Source of the DNA: Arcanobacterium pluranimalium
GTDB taxonomy: Bacteria; Actinomycetota; Actinomycetes; Actinomycetales; Actinomycetaceae
Direction of reading: 5' to 3'
Assembly (NCBI RefSeq): GCF_016907845.1
Contig: NZ_JAFBCS010000001.1
Coordinates: forward strand, 868,001-932,000
Length of the DNA: 64,000 bases
Shown here piece after piece: positions 8,375-16,692 of the stretch (position 1 is its first letter; each line of letters starts with the position of its first letter). Made by a program: the position numbers and the translations under genes. Under the pieces are notes generated by a model. It made no database searches, had not been told where the DNA came from, and was given only the letters and a program-made list of their open reading frames with translations.

Positions 8375-9769
8375 CTAGAGTCGCCCCCGAGCTTTGAGAT
8401 CGATATAGCAGTCAGCAAGCTGCGGCGCGAGTGTTTCGGGCGAGCCTGTAACCACCACGGCTCCAAGCCGTTTCAATTCTTGTAAAATTGCAGCGTTTTC
8501 CAATGACGTGCGTGCGCGGCTCGTTTTTTCAAAGATCGTTTCTGGCACGGCATGTGCATCGGACTCATCTGCGTGCACAACGCTATGGGCTGGTAAATGT
8601 GCCGAGGCATCGCCATCAATCCGGTGCACGCCTCCAGTTGCACCTGCAATACCTGCACTAGTACTGCTACCTGGATCAGTTCCTTGAGAGATCGTCCCAA
8701 TGACTACTCGATGACGGCGGGCAATTTGCGGCAGCACGTCGAATAATCCATCGGAAATCGTGCTCAATCCAGTAGAAGTGAGCACTACGATCAAGGCACT
8801 TTGATGCGTCAAAGAGTCGATGGTCTGCTTGCCGAGCGTCCAATCAGTAGCGTGGAGAGTCGGCTCAACATCGGCCAGCGACTGTGCAAAATGGTTGATA
8901 ATATTTGCACTATCACGTGCAGAAACACGTGCGTGTACGGCGTTGTCGAGAGCAAATAGACTCACGCGATCACCTGCGCGAGCTGCAAGTGCACTCAAGA
9001 GTAGTGAACTTTCGATGAACGTATCGAAAGCGGGATAATCGCCGTATCGCATCGCTCCAGCTCGTCCACTATCGAGCACAATCACGATTCGTCGATCGCG
9101 TTCGGGGCGCCAGGTGCGCACAACCGTGTGACCCAGGCGAGCTGAGGAACGCCAGTCAATGGCGCGAACGTCGTCGCCTGCCACATACTCGCGCAGCGAA
9201 TCGAATTCCGTGCCTTGGCCACGCACGAGCAGTAGCGCCCGTCCCTCAATTTCGCGCAGTCGAACTAAGCGTGATGGCAGGTGTTTGCGAGCAGTGAAAG
9301 GTGGCAGCACGCGCAAATCCCACTGGCTCATAAAGCCTTTTTGCCTGCCCGCCAAACCGAGCGGGCCAATCGTGCGAATTGTGACGTGCTCAGATTTCAC
9401 AGTGCCGCGTCGCTGCGGGGTAAAAGTTGATTCAACGATCTGCTTTTCCAATGGTGCGAGTGCAAAGCTGTGCATTGCCGGCGAAAGTCCAGCTGACGGC
9501 GGCCAAGCATTGCGAATATAACCGCGGATTCTGCTTCGGTAGCCATTGCTCAAGATGAGTCGCTCAGTGCAGGATTCGCCAGTCTTGGTGGACTCATTCG
9601 CTTCACGTTCAACGAGGAGCGCCTTGGGTGGCGGAGCGAACAGCACGTCGGCCAAACACAGCACAAGCAGCAACCCATGAAAGAGAAGCAACACATTCAC
9701 GCTACTGGTCAAAAGAGCGATCAGTATTCCAAAGAGCGAGGCATACCAAGCCGTAGAGCGAATATACAT
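8375..9769 (-). CDS. DUF58 domain-containing protein
   Basis: 464 residues. Two hydrophobic helices lie in the first ~45 residues (SLFGILIALLTSSVNVLLLF, VLCLADVLFA). The central segment contains the DUF58 hallmark FDSLREYVAGDDVRAIDWRS followed by ARLGHTVVRTW and RIVIVLDSGRAG, the last resembling the start of a von Willebrand A-like fold with a DxS metal site. The ATG overlaps the MoxR stop (TGATG), so the two are translationally coupled. Known family pattern: DUF58 proteins pair with MoxR AAA+ ATPases, probably as client or adaptor at the membrane. It is the last gene of the minus-strand operon. The biochemical role is not established. Confidence 0.88.
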   Translation of the reverse strand: MYIRSTAWYASLFGILIALLTSSVNVLLLFHGLLLVLCLADVLFAPPPKALLVEREANESTKTGESCTERLILSNGYRSRIRGYIRNAWPPSAGLSPAMHSFALAPLEKQIVESTFTPQRRGTVKSEHVTIRTIGPLGLAGRQKGFMSQWDLRVLPPFTARKHLPSRLVRLREIEGRALLLVRGQGTEFDSLREYVAGDDVRAIDWRSSARLGHTVVRTWRPERDRRIVIVLDSGRAGAMRYGDYPAFDTFIESSLLLSALAARAGDRVSLFALDNAVHARVSARDSANIINHFAQSLADVEPTLHATDWTLGKQTIDSLTHQSALIVVLTSTGLSTISDGLFDVLPQIARRHRVVIGTISQGTDPGSSTSAGIAGATGGVHRIDGDASAHLPAHSVVHADESDAHAVPETIFEKTSRARTSLENAAILQELKRLGAVVVTGSPETLAPQLADCYIDLKARGRL

Positions 9770-10881
9770 CAGCGCGGCACCGGAACCGTGTTGAGGATCG
9801 TCGACACAACTTGCACAGCGTTGAGACCGTCGAGTTCGGCGTCAGCATGCAGGGCGATTCGATGAGAGAGAGTTGGAATCGCAAGTGCTTTGACGTCGTC
9901 GGGAGTGACGAACATGCGGCCATTCAACCAAGCCCAAGCGCGGGCTACCGCCAAAAGCGCGGTCGCACCACGTGGCGAAACGCCAAGATTGATGGCCGGA
10001 GATTCGCGCGTTGCTCGCACCAAATCTACGATGTAATCGATGATTGCCGGGTGCACTTCAACTGCGCGCACCTGCTTGCGAGCCGCGAGCACGTCGTCGA
10101 TACTTGCCACGGCCTTAATACCAGCTGAAGCAATATTCGCCGGATCGAAATTATGGGCGTGACGATTGAGCATCTCCACTTCCACAGCACGTGGTGGAAG
10201 CGGCATCACCACTTTGAGTAGGAAGCGGTCAAGTTGTGCTTCTGGCAGGGAATAAGTGCCCTCGTATTCGACTGGGTTTTGTGTGGCGACGACGGTAAAT
10301 GGCGTCGGGAGTGCGCGCGGCTCGCCGTCCACCGTGACTTGATGCTCGGCCATTGCTTCCAAGAGCGCTGCTTGCGTCTTGGGTGGAGTGCGGTTTACTT
10401 CGTCTGCCAGCAAAATATTGGTAAACACCGGGCCTGGGCGGAAAATGAACTCACCCGACTGGCTCGAATAGATCAAGGATCCGGTAAGGTCGCCTGGCAT
10501 GAGATCTGGTGTGAACTGGATGCGTTTGTTGTCAAAGGCGAGTGCGGTAGACAGTGCTTTCACAAGTAGCGTTTTAGCGGTTCCCGGTACGCCTTCAAGG
10601 AGCACGTGACCATCAGCGAGCAGGGCAATCAAGATTGCTGAGACGGCTTCTTCTTGGCCAACTACTGCCTTTCCGATCTCGGCGCGCAAGGCAGAAAACT
10701 TCTGAGCAAGCTCGCCATTTGGGGCTGGGGCTGGGGCAGGGGCAGTGGTCTGCGCAGCTGCGGAGTCGTTTGTGGTATGAGCGTTCATGTTTGTGGTGTT
10801 AGCGTCCATATGAATCGTGGGTTCTCCTGGTTTTTCATTATTGGGCTGCATAGCTGGGGGTTCAGGCAGATGGTCGGTCAT
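9769..10881 (-). CDS. MoxR family AAA+ ATPase
   Basis: 370 residues. The first ~55 are low complexity (Asn/Thr repeats then Pro-Ala repeats). The AAA_3 core follows: Walker A GVPGTAKT, pore/substrate region QFTPDLMPGDLTGS, Walker B ILLADEVNRTPPKTQAALLEAM, sensor 1 TVVATQNPVEYEGTY, arginine finger PEAQLDRFLLK, and a C-terminal lid ending in TLSHRIAL. MoxR ATPases act as chaperones that remodel or insert cofactors into partner proteins. The gene overlaps DUF4350 upstream by 20 bp and DUF58 downstream by one base, so all are one operon. AGGAAA before the ATG is a plausible ribosome binding site. Confidence 0.92.
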   Translation of the reverse strand: MTDHLPEPPAMQPNNEKPGEPTIHMDANTTNMNAHTTNDSAAAQTTAPAPAPAPNGELAQKFSALRAEIGKAVVGQEEAVSAILIALLADGHVLLEGVPGTAKTLLVKALSTALAFDNKRIQFTPDLMPGDLTGSLIYSSQSGEFIFRPGPVFTNILLADEVNRTPPKTQAALLEAMAEHQVTVDGEPRALPTPFTVVATQNPVEYEGTYSLPEAQLDRFLLKVVMPLPPRAVEVEMLNRHAHNFDPANIASAGIKAVASIDDVLAARKQVRAVEVHPAIIDYIVDLVRATRESPAINLGVSPRGATALLAVARAWAWLNGRMFVTPDDVKALAIPTLSHRIALHADAELDGLNAVQVVSTILNTVPVPR

Positions 10882-12022
10882 GTGAGATTTCCTTTGTCAA
10901 TTCATTGAGATCGGCGCTCAAGCGCTGTAAGTCTCGTTCCGAACGGACTTCTCTGGTGTAGAGCAGGTCTGAAAGTTGTGGCGGGCTCAGGCGCGATGCC
11001 GTAGCGAAAGCACTGACGACGTCGTCGCGAGAGGAATACCGGTGCAAACCGTAACGTGATGCTGCTGCTTGAATCGTTGCAGCTCGCAAGATCGAAGCAG
11101 CATACGGATAGTCTTTTCCGCGGGCGTAGAGACGCGCGCGTCCGGCCTGAGTTTCCCCAAAAGGTACGACGACGGGCATGGATTCTGGCACGAGCTTTCC
11201 GAAGCGTCGCAGTCGAGTGACGACGAGCCACAATCCGCTCAGCAGTGCAGCAATGGAGGTGTAGATAAGCCAATCGGGGAGCGCAGTTGTGTCTTTTTCC
11301 TGCGCACCAATAGTAAAGTCGGTGTAGCCTTCGATCCAGAAGAGTTTGGGTTGAGAACCGAGAATGTGCATTGCAAACGCAGCATTCCCACGTTCGGCTA
11401 GGTACTTATTAGTGAAAATATCTGGGGCGCCGAAGAACGAAATCTTAGGATTGGAAGCTGATGTTGCCCAGACTGCTTCGTTACCTAACAAGAAACAAGA
11501 ATGTGCAGGTGGATTACTGAGTCCTGCGGAGGTTGGTCCGATTTCGTCGGCAATCTTCGCAGCTGGATTCTCGCAGTCTGCTACCACACTGCGTGAGGAG
11601 CGCAGACCGATGCTGCCGTTGAATCCCCAAGCTTCGAGATCAATAAAATCGGTGTTGCCAACTACGATAATGCGAGCATCAGCATCAACCATCGTCGCAA
11701 TGTCTTCGTCGCTCATCGACGTCGGGCTGGTGACTAGTACCGTCGTGCGGGAATCGACGTCGCGCAACTGCTCGGGACTCGTTACATGTACGACCTCAAC
11801 GCCCTCGTTTTTGAGCAGAGTCGCTAGTGCTGCTGAGCCTTTCTCCATATATGAGTCAGGAGAGTAAGGGCGATTATCTTTTGCGGAAGTGAGCAGCATA
11901 TTTGCAATAAAAGCAACTAGCATTACAACAACGAGGACCGTGACGAGCAGGCGCCGAGCCTTATGCTCGGATCGCGAGCGGATTTTAGTGGTGCTGGTGT
12001 TAAGTGTGCTTTGGATACTCAT
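10862..12022 (-). CDS. DUF4350 domain-containing membrane protein
   Basis: 386 residues. A TM helix near residues 25-46 (LLVTVLVVVMLVAFIANMLL) is followed by the DUF4350 hallmark NRPYSPDSYMEKGSAALATL and an extracytoplasmic Rossmann-like region with RIIVVGNTDFI. A second helix near residues 252-270 leads to a cytoplasmic tail with YARGKDYPYAASILRAATIQ. The ATG overlaps the DUF4129 stop by 4 bp, and its 3' end overlaps moxR. DUF4350-MoxR-DUF58-DUF4129 is a recurrent actinobacterial operon with no assigned pathway. The upstream SD is inside DUF4129, consistent with translational coupling. Confidence 0.85.
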   Translation of the reverse strand: MSIQSTLNTSTTKIRSRSEHKARRLLVTVLVVVMLVAFIANMLLTSAKDNRPYSPDSYMEKGSAALATLLKNEGVEVVHVTSPEQLRDVDSRTTVLVTSPTSMSDEDIATMVDADARIIVVGNTDFIDLEAWGFNGSIGLRSSRSVVADCENPAAKIADEIGPTSAGLSNPPAHSCFLLGNEAVWATSASNPKISFFGAPDIFTNKYLAERGNAAFAMHILGSQPKLFWIEGYTDFTIGAQEKDTTALPDWLIYTSIAALLSGLWLVVTRLRRFGKLVPESMPVVVPFGETQAGRARLYARGKDYPYAASILRAATIQAAASRYGLHRYSSRDDVVSAFATASRLSPPQLSDLLYTREVRSERDLQRLSADLNELTKEISHDRPSA

Positions 12023-12684
12023 CGCGCCACCAACTCCGTGCGAATTTGCGAATCTTTGTGCACGGGAAGTGCAGTGACTAGCTCCATGACCCGATACGAC
12101 AACGCTATTGCGTCATTCGTTGCAGCGAAGTCGGCATAGTAGACTTTGTTAAACCACTGGGCGTTTTCAAAGAATAACTGCTGATGGTCGAGGATGGCGC
12201 TCGCGTCACGTGCAGCTTCGCTTGCAGTCATTCCAGGTTTAATGCGTAGGTAGCGTTTTTCTTCCAGATGTCGAATGACTCCGCGGAAGCGTTCGACGAC
12301 GGCGAGGTTGAGGTCGCGATTTTGGAGCGCGGCGTCGGCAGCTGCAAAGAGCTGAGCTGAGGAGCGTTCGTCGTCGAAAAGCGCACGCTGGCTTTGGTGC
12401 GCTGTGAGGGTGCCGGCTGCCTTAATACGTGAACGGCGGATATAGCGAATCACAAGGAAGATAACCGCTGCTAGCAGAATTGAAATCAGCCCTAGTATTA
12501 AGAAATCTGATATCTGCAAACCATTAGTACCATCAGAAAGAGTCCGGGAAAATATCTTGTTTAACCAGTTGAGAAACTCTTGAATGAGCGACTCTCCACT
12601 GTTGTACTTGGTCTTTGCAAGTTCTTCTTCAGCGAGCTTTCTCGCCGTCTCGGCATCAGGTACAGCCGGCACCTCAAAAATCAT
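12019..12684 (-). CDS. DUF4129 domain-containing membrane protein
   Basis: 221 residues with one central hydrophobic helix (about residues 60-84, ISDFLILGLISILLAAVIFLVI). N-terminal of it is a short extracytoplasmic part with ESLIQEFLNWLNKIF; C-terminal is a charged cytoplasmic region with ALQNRDLNLAVVERFRGVIRHLEEK and MTASEAARDASAI, the DUF4129 pattern (a transglutaminase-associated domain fragment in larger proteins). No catalytic triad is present. It overlaps both neighbours by 4 bp (ATGA) and is clearly in the MoxR operon. Function unknown; structural partner of the MoxR/DUF58 assembly is the likely role by context. Confidence 0.82.
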   Translation of the reverse strand: MIFEVPAVPDAETARKLAEEELAKTKYNSGESLIQEFLNWLNKIFSRTLSDGTNGLQISDFLILGLISILLAAVIFLVIRYIRRSRIKAAGTLTAHQSQRALFDDERSSAQLFAAADAALQNRDLNLAVVERFRGVIRHLEEKRYLRIKPGMTASEAARDASAILDHQQLFFENAQWFNKVYYADFAATNDAIALSYRVMELVTALPVHKDSQIRTELVAR

Positions 12685-13940
12685 CGACCAGTTGCTTCCA
12701 TCAATAGTTGCTGGTGGAAGTTCTCGCGGCGGAACCTCATATTCACATACACGGTATTAGTCAATGCCAAGGTGAAAGGAACAATCACTGCCGAATTAAT
12801 CACGATAGAAATGATAGACGATAATATCTGCGAGATCGTGGAGCCGTTGGATTGTGCGCCACTGATGCCAAACAGAGCAAAGACGATCACTGAAATAATA
12901 GTCATCGCGATGCCCAAGAAGATCGTGACTGCCACCAGACCGAGAATGTGCCAAAACGCGCCGCGAGTGAGATTCCATGAGCGGGCGATTGCTTTGAACG
13001 GCCCGATGTCCTCAATAACGATGGCTGGGGATGTGAGCATTAATCGGATTGAGAATGAAAGTGCAATTAATGCGAATACGATGAATGCTACGATCATCGC
13101 AACAATAACACCAGGTGCGAGGTCAGGTGAAGGCCGGACGGTGGCATCAACAATCACGCCAAAAGCAATGGCGTAGACGATAAATGCTACAACGAATATG
13201 ATTCCGAGGACTATTGATACAACGAGCATGCGGAAGAATGCTCGCCAGAATTTATAGCCAGCGAGTTTGAAAGTCTCACCTAAAGTGAGCTTCTTACCGC
13301 GCACCGAAGCGAGTGAAACTCGTGCACCCGTAATAGTCACAATCGAGGTCTCCAAAAGCGCAAGGAAACCTCCAATAGCCAAGGTGATAAACAGCACGGA
13401 GGTTATGATGCGCATATTGGCTTGGGTGGATCTACTTTGGAAGCTAATATTGTTGAGCTCATGGAAAATCGTTGTTTCTCCCAAGCCGGCAAAGATCAAA
13501 CCGCCCAAAACTGAGAATACAAAACCCAGAATTACCGGGAACACGATAAAAGCTACTGGGTTAAATTTGATGAGACGAAATACTGCATCAAGTGTTTCGC
13601 CCACATTTAGCGGGTGCAGCGGAATGACTGTTCTCCACCCTGAAGAAAACTGCGTTGCACGGGCATCGGCTACGCCAAACTGGCCTTTTTGTTCATACCC
13701 TGTGCTGTTCCCCTGATTGCTGTATTGCCCTTGATTACTGTATTGGGAGCCGAATGAGGGGTATTGTGCTGGTGCGTTTGTGCCGGCTGCCGGCATTGCG
13801 CTTCCGGCTACGGGCGTTGTACCTTCACCAGTAGGCGTCACATTTTCCGCCGCAGAGCTGGAATAACTCGGCTGCCACGACGTGGGTGAGTGGTCGTCTG
13901 AGCCGCCATTGGCTGGGACGTCGTTGGCATTTTCGTTCAT
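12681..13940 (-). CDS. Polytopic membrane protein, GPDPase membrane-domain-like
   Basis: About 419 residues from ATG 13940, chosen because AGGAG lies 7-8 bp upstream; the frame continues to 13967 but without better signals. The first ~110 residues are Asn/Gly/Gln/Ser-rich and disordered, with a short tandem repeat QYSNQGQYSNQG. Then FRTVIPLHPLNVGETLDAVFRLIKFNP-type sequence (seen as PLHPLNVGETLDAVFRLIKF) leads into six hydrophobic helices with the motif FKAIARSWNLTRGAFWHILG. This pattern resembles the membrane domain of glycerophosphoryl diester phosphodiesterase-like proteins without a catalytic part. First gene of the MoxR operon, divergent from mtrA across a 194-bp region. Function unknown. 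Confidence 0.75.
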   Translation of the reverse strand: MNENANDVPANGGSDDHSPTSWQPSYSSSAAENVTPTGEGTTPVAGSAMPAAGTNAPAQYPSFGSQYSNQGQYSNQGNSTGYEQKGQFGVADARATQFSSGWRTVIPLHPLNVGETLDAVFRLIKFNPVAFIVFPVILGFVFSVLGGLIFAGLGETTIFHELNNISFQSRSTQANMRIITSVLFITLAIGGFLALLETSIVTITGARVSLASVRGKKLTLGETFKLAGYKFWRAFFRMLVVSIVLGIIFVVAFIVYAIAFGVIVDATVRPSPDLAPGVIVAMIVAFIVFALIALSFSIRLMLTSPAIVIEDIGPFKAIARSWNLTRGAFWHILGLVAVTIFLGIAMTIISVIVFALFGISGAQSNGSTISQILSSIISIVINSAVIVPFTLALTNTVYVNMRFRRENFHQQLLMEATGR

Positions 13941-14134
13941 GTTTTCTCCTAAGTGTTTAGAACTCACTATTTATTTTAACGTAAGCCTCCGACAGTTTTT
14001 GTGTCCGCATGTATGTAAAACTGACATATCGTATAAACATTTTAGAAGCTGGTAGTAGCAGGTGTGGTACATGTGATACAAGAATAAATCCGCAGTACGT
14101 GATTTTTTTTCGCTGATCATGAGAACATAGAGAT

Positions 14135-14815
14135 ATGAACGCGCGAATTCTTGTTGTTGATGACGATCCTGGCATCTCCGAAATGGTGGCCATCCTCCTC
14201 GAATCTGAAGGATATGACGTTACGGTCTGTGCCAATGGTCTGAATGTTTTGCCGCTGTTCCGAGCCGAACGCCCGGAACTTGTTTTGCTTGACGTTATGT
14301 TGCCTGGTCTGGACGGCGTCTCGGTGTGCCATCAGCTACGGGAAGAATCTGATGTTCCAATCATTATGATGAGCGCCAAAACGGATTCGGTCGATGTGAT
14401 TGCAGGTCTTGAAGCCGGTGCAGACGATTACGTCACCAAACCTTTCGATAACTCAATCCTGCTCGCACGTGTTAAAGCGCGCCTGCGACGTCAAGAGCCG
14501 GAGTCGGAAGTGATCACCGTGGCAGATCTTTCGATTGATCTCACTGCTCACGAAGTAAAACGCGGCGAGGAGATTTTGCATCTTACCCCGCTCGAATTCG
14601 AACTTCTCACAGTTCTCGCACGCAAGCCCTTCCAGGTATTTTCACGAGATGAACTGCTCGAGATCGTGTGGGGCTACCGCCATTCAGCCGATACCCGCCT
14701 CGTGAACGTTCACATTCAACGCCTGCGCGCCAAGGTCGAGAAAGACCCGGAGAACCCCGAAGTAGTACTCACGGTTCGCGGCGTCGGATATAGGGCTGGA
14801 GCTGGCCGGGAGTGA
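14135..14815 (+). CDS. mtrA: Two-component response regulator MtrA
   Basis: 226 residues, OmpR/PhoB class. The receiver domain (1-~115) has the acidic pair VVDDDPG at 8-14, phospho-acceptor Asp53 in LVLLDVMLPGLDG, the switch Ser in IIMMSAK and Lys in DDYVTKPF. The winged-helix domain (~125-226) contains EFELLTVLARKPFQVFSRDELLEIVWGY and RLVNVHIQRLRAKVE, ending in VRGVGYRAG. MtrA is the conserved actinobacterial regulator of cell-wall, division and osmotic genes. The stop overlaps the mtrB GTG (GTGA), and lpqB follows, the normal mtrA-mtrB-lpqB order. No strong SD is seen before the ATG. Confidence 0.95.
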   Translation: MNARILVVDDDPGISEMVAILLESEGYDVTVCANGLNVLPLFRAERPELVLLDVMLPGLDGVSVCHQLREESDVPIIMMSAKTDSVDVIAGLEAGADDYVTKPFDNSILLARVKARLRRQEPESEVITVADLSIDLTAHEVKRGEEILHLTPLEFELLTVLARKPFQVFSRDELLEIVWGYRHSADTRLVNVHIQRLRAKVEKDPENPEVVLTVRGVGYRAGAGRE

Positions 14816-16692
14816 CCGAGTCGCTTCGTGAACAATCCGAATCTACTCAAGATGCGAGTAATGGTTACCGCATTTTTGAGCGCCTTTCCCATACGATTGA
14901 TCAACTGCAAATTGCCTGGGCTTCTTCGCTGCGTGTACGGCTCATTGTGTTCATTTTGGTGGGCGGAATCGTCAGTGTTGGCGTGACGTCAATCGTCATC
15001 ACCACTCAGATCCGTTCGGCAGTGTTCAATCAGGCTGCGCAGTCGAGTATCAAGCAGTTTACAAGCGAAGCGGGGATCGCCCAGGAACGTTTTTCGGCTT
15101 CAGCTTCTCCAACGACGGGGCAAGCGCAGCAAGTCGCCAACCAGCTCGTTTCATCGATGTACGATCCATCGCGCGGACTCATCGGTGCGGTGTTATTGCG
15201 CACCGCTGATCAGACTCCCACGTCCGCGCAGATCATCGAACCGGCTACGGCCTCGGCTACGAAAGTGCGTTTGTTAATCTCGCGCGATCTGCGCAGCGAA
15301 GTGAGCCGCACGGGAAGAATTGCATGGCAGTCAGTTGCCGTGCCGCGCGATGGAAGCAGCGATATTCCCGCCATTGTTATTGGCACCTCGATTCAGATCC
15401 CAAATTCGGGCAGTTACGAACTTTATGCGGTCTATTCTTTAGAGAGCCAGCAAGAGCTGCTCTCCACCACAAATAAAGTGCTCGCCATCGCGGCAATTGC
15501 CATGTTGGCAATGGTCCTGTTCTTTACAGCGCTGGTGCTGCGTATGCTTTTGCGCCCGATTCAAGAAGTGTCGAAAAATGCTCGCCAGCTTTCTGAGGGC
15601 GAATTTGACACGCGCATGAAAGTCAAGGGTACGGACGAATTCGCTGATCTGGCACTATCTTTCAACCAAATGGCGTCCTCGCTGGAACACCAGTTCACTC
15701 GCCTTGAACGCATGTCTGAGTTGCAGACTAACTTCGTTTCCGCCGTCTCCCATGAGCTGCGCTCGCCAGTGACCACGATTCGTATGGCAGGACAGTTGAT
15801 CTACGACAAGCGCGATGAGCTGTCTAGTTCTTTGAAGCGCAGCGCCGAGTTGCAGCATGCGCAGCTGATCAATTTGGATTCGATGCTCACCGATCTCCTG
15901 GAGATTTCTAGGTACGACGCCGGTGCCATGACGCTCGCAACTGAGCCAACGGATTTGCGCGACGTCGTTAACCACGTTATTGACATCGCCCAACCTCTGG
16001 CGCACGACAATAACGTCGACGTCATTTTCACTGCCGACGGCGAAACGGTCGCTGAAGTAGAGGCGCGTCGAGTGGAGCGTATCGTGCGCAACCTGGTCGT
16101 TAACGCGCTCGAGCACGCCGAAGGGGCACCGATTTCTGTGCACGTACAAGGGGGCGAAACTGCGGTTGCGGTTGCCGTCGTCGATCACGGCGTGGGCTTA
16201 ACGCAAGAGCAGGCGATACATGTTTTTGATCGCTTTTGGCGTGCGGATAGTTCGCGCGTCCGTAAGACCGGCGGAACTGGGCTTGGGTTGACGATTGCAC
16301 GTGAGGACGCGCTCTTGCACGGTGGCTTGCTGGAAGCTGCCGGTGAGCTGGGCGTCGGGTCAATGTTCTTATTGACTCTTCCGAAAACTCCAGGTCAGAC
16401 GTTTATCAAACCTATTGAATTGCGGGCTCCGGAACCGGTGCAGGTTCTCCCAGCTGAGGTGATTGACCCCGGTGTGGATGATCTGGGCGTTGACGATCTG
16501 GCAGTTTTCGACGTCTCTGCACTGCAAACGTCGGTGCCTGCTCAACTGTCCGCGGGAAGCGAGCCTTTAGCGCTACCGTTGTCGGCGTCGTCGCCAGACG
16601 TCGTCTCGTCACCGGACGTTGCGGCGTCACGGGATGTTGCGTCGTCGCCAGAATCCTCAGTGAAACGAAGCGAGAATGCGCATGAATCGTAA
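14812..16692 (+). CDS. mtrB: Sensor histidine kinase MtrB
   Basis: 626 residues from a GTG overlapping the mtrA stop. A TM helix at about 43-66 (LRVRLIVFILVGGIVSVGVT), an extracytoplasmic sensor of ~150 residues, a second TM near 224-245, then HAMP (LLRPIQEVSKNARQLSEGEFDTRM), HisKA with SHELRSPVTTIRMAG (His autophosphorylation site) and HATPase with RIVRNLVVNALEHAEG, DHGVGL and GTGLGLTIA. Partner of MtrA. The last ~110 residues are low complexity, with tandem PGVDDLGVDDL and SSPDV repeats, an unusual tail for the family. The 3' end overlaps the lpqB start by 17 bp. Confidence 0.94.
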   Translation: MTESLREQSESTQDASNGYRIFERLSHTIDQLQIAWASSLRVRLIVFILVGGIVSVGVTSIVITTQIRSAVFNQAAQSSIKQFTSEAGIAQERFSASASPTTGQAQQVANQLVSSMYDPSRGLIGAVLLRTADQTPTSAQIIEPATASATKVRLLISRDLRSEVSRTGRIAWQSVAVPRDGSSDIPAIVIGTSIQIPNSGSYELYAVYSLESQQELLSTTNKVLAIAAIAMLAMVLFFTALVLRMLLRPIQEVSKNARQLSEGEFDTRMKVKGTDEFADLALSFNQMASSLEHQFTRLERMSELQTNFVSAVSHELRSPVTTIRMAGQLIYDKRDELSSSLKRSAELQHAQLINLDSMLTDLLEISRYDAGAMTLATEPTDLRDVVNHVIDIAQPLAHDNNVDVIFTADGETVAEVEARRVERIVRNLVVNALEHAEGAPISVHVQGGETAVAVAVVDHGVGLTQEQAIHVFDRFWRADSSRVRKTGGTGLGLTIAREDALLHGGLLEAAGELGVGSMFLLTLPKTPGQTFIKPIELRAPEPVQVLPAEVIDPGVDDLGVDDLAVFDVSALQTSVPAQLSAGSEPLALPLSASSPDVVSSPDVAASRDVASSPESSVKRSENAHES

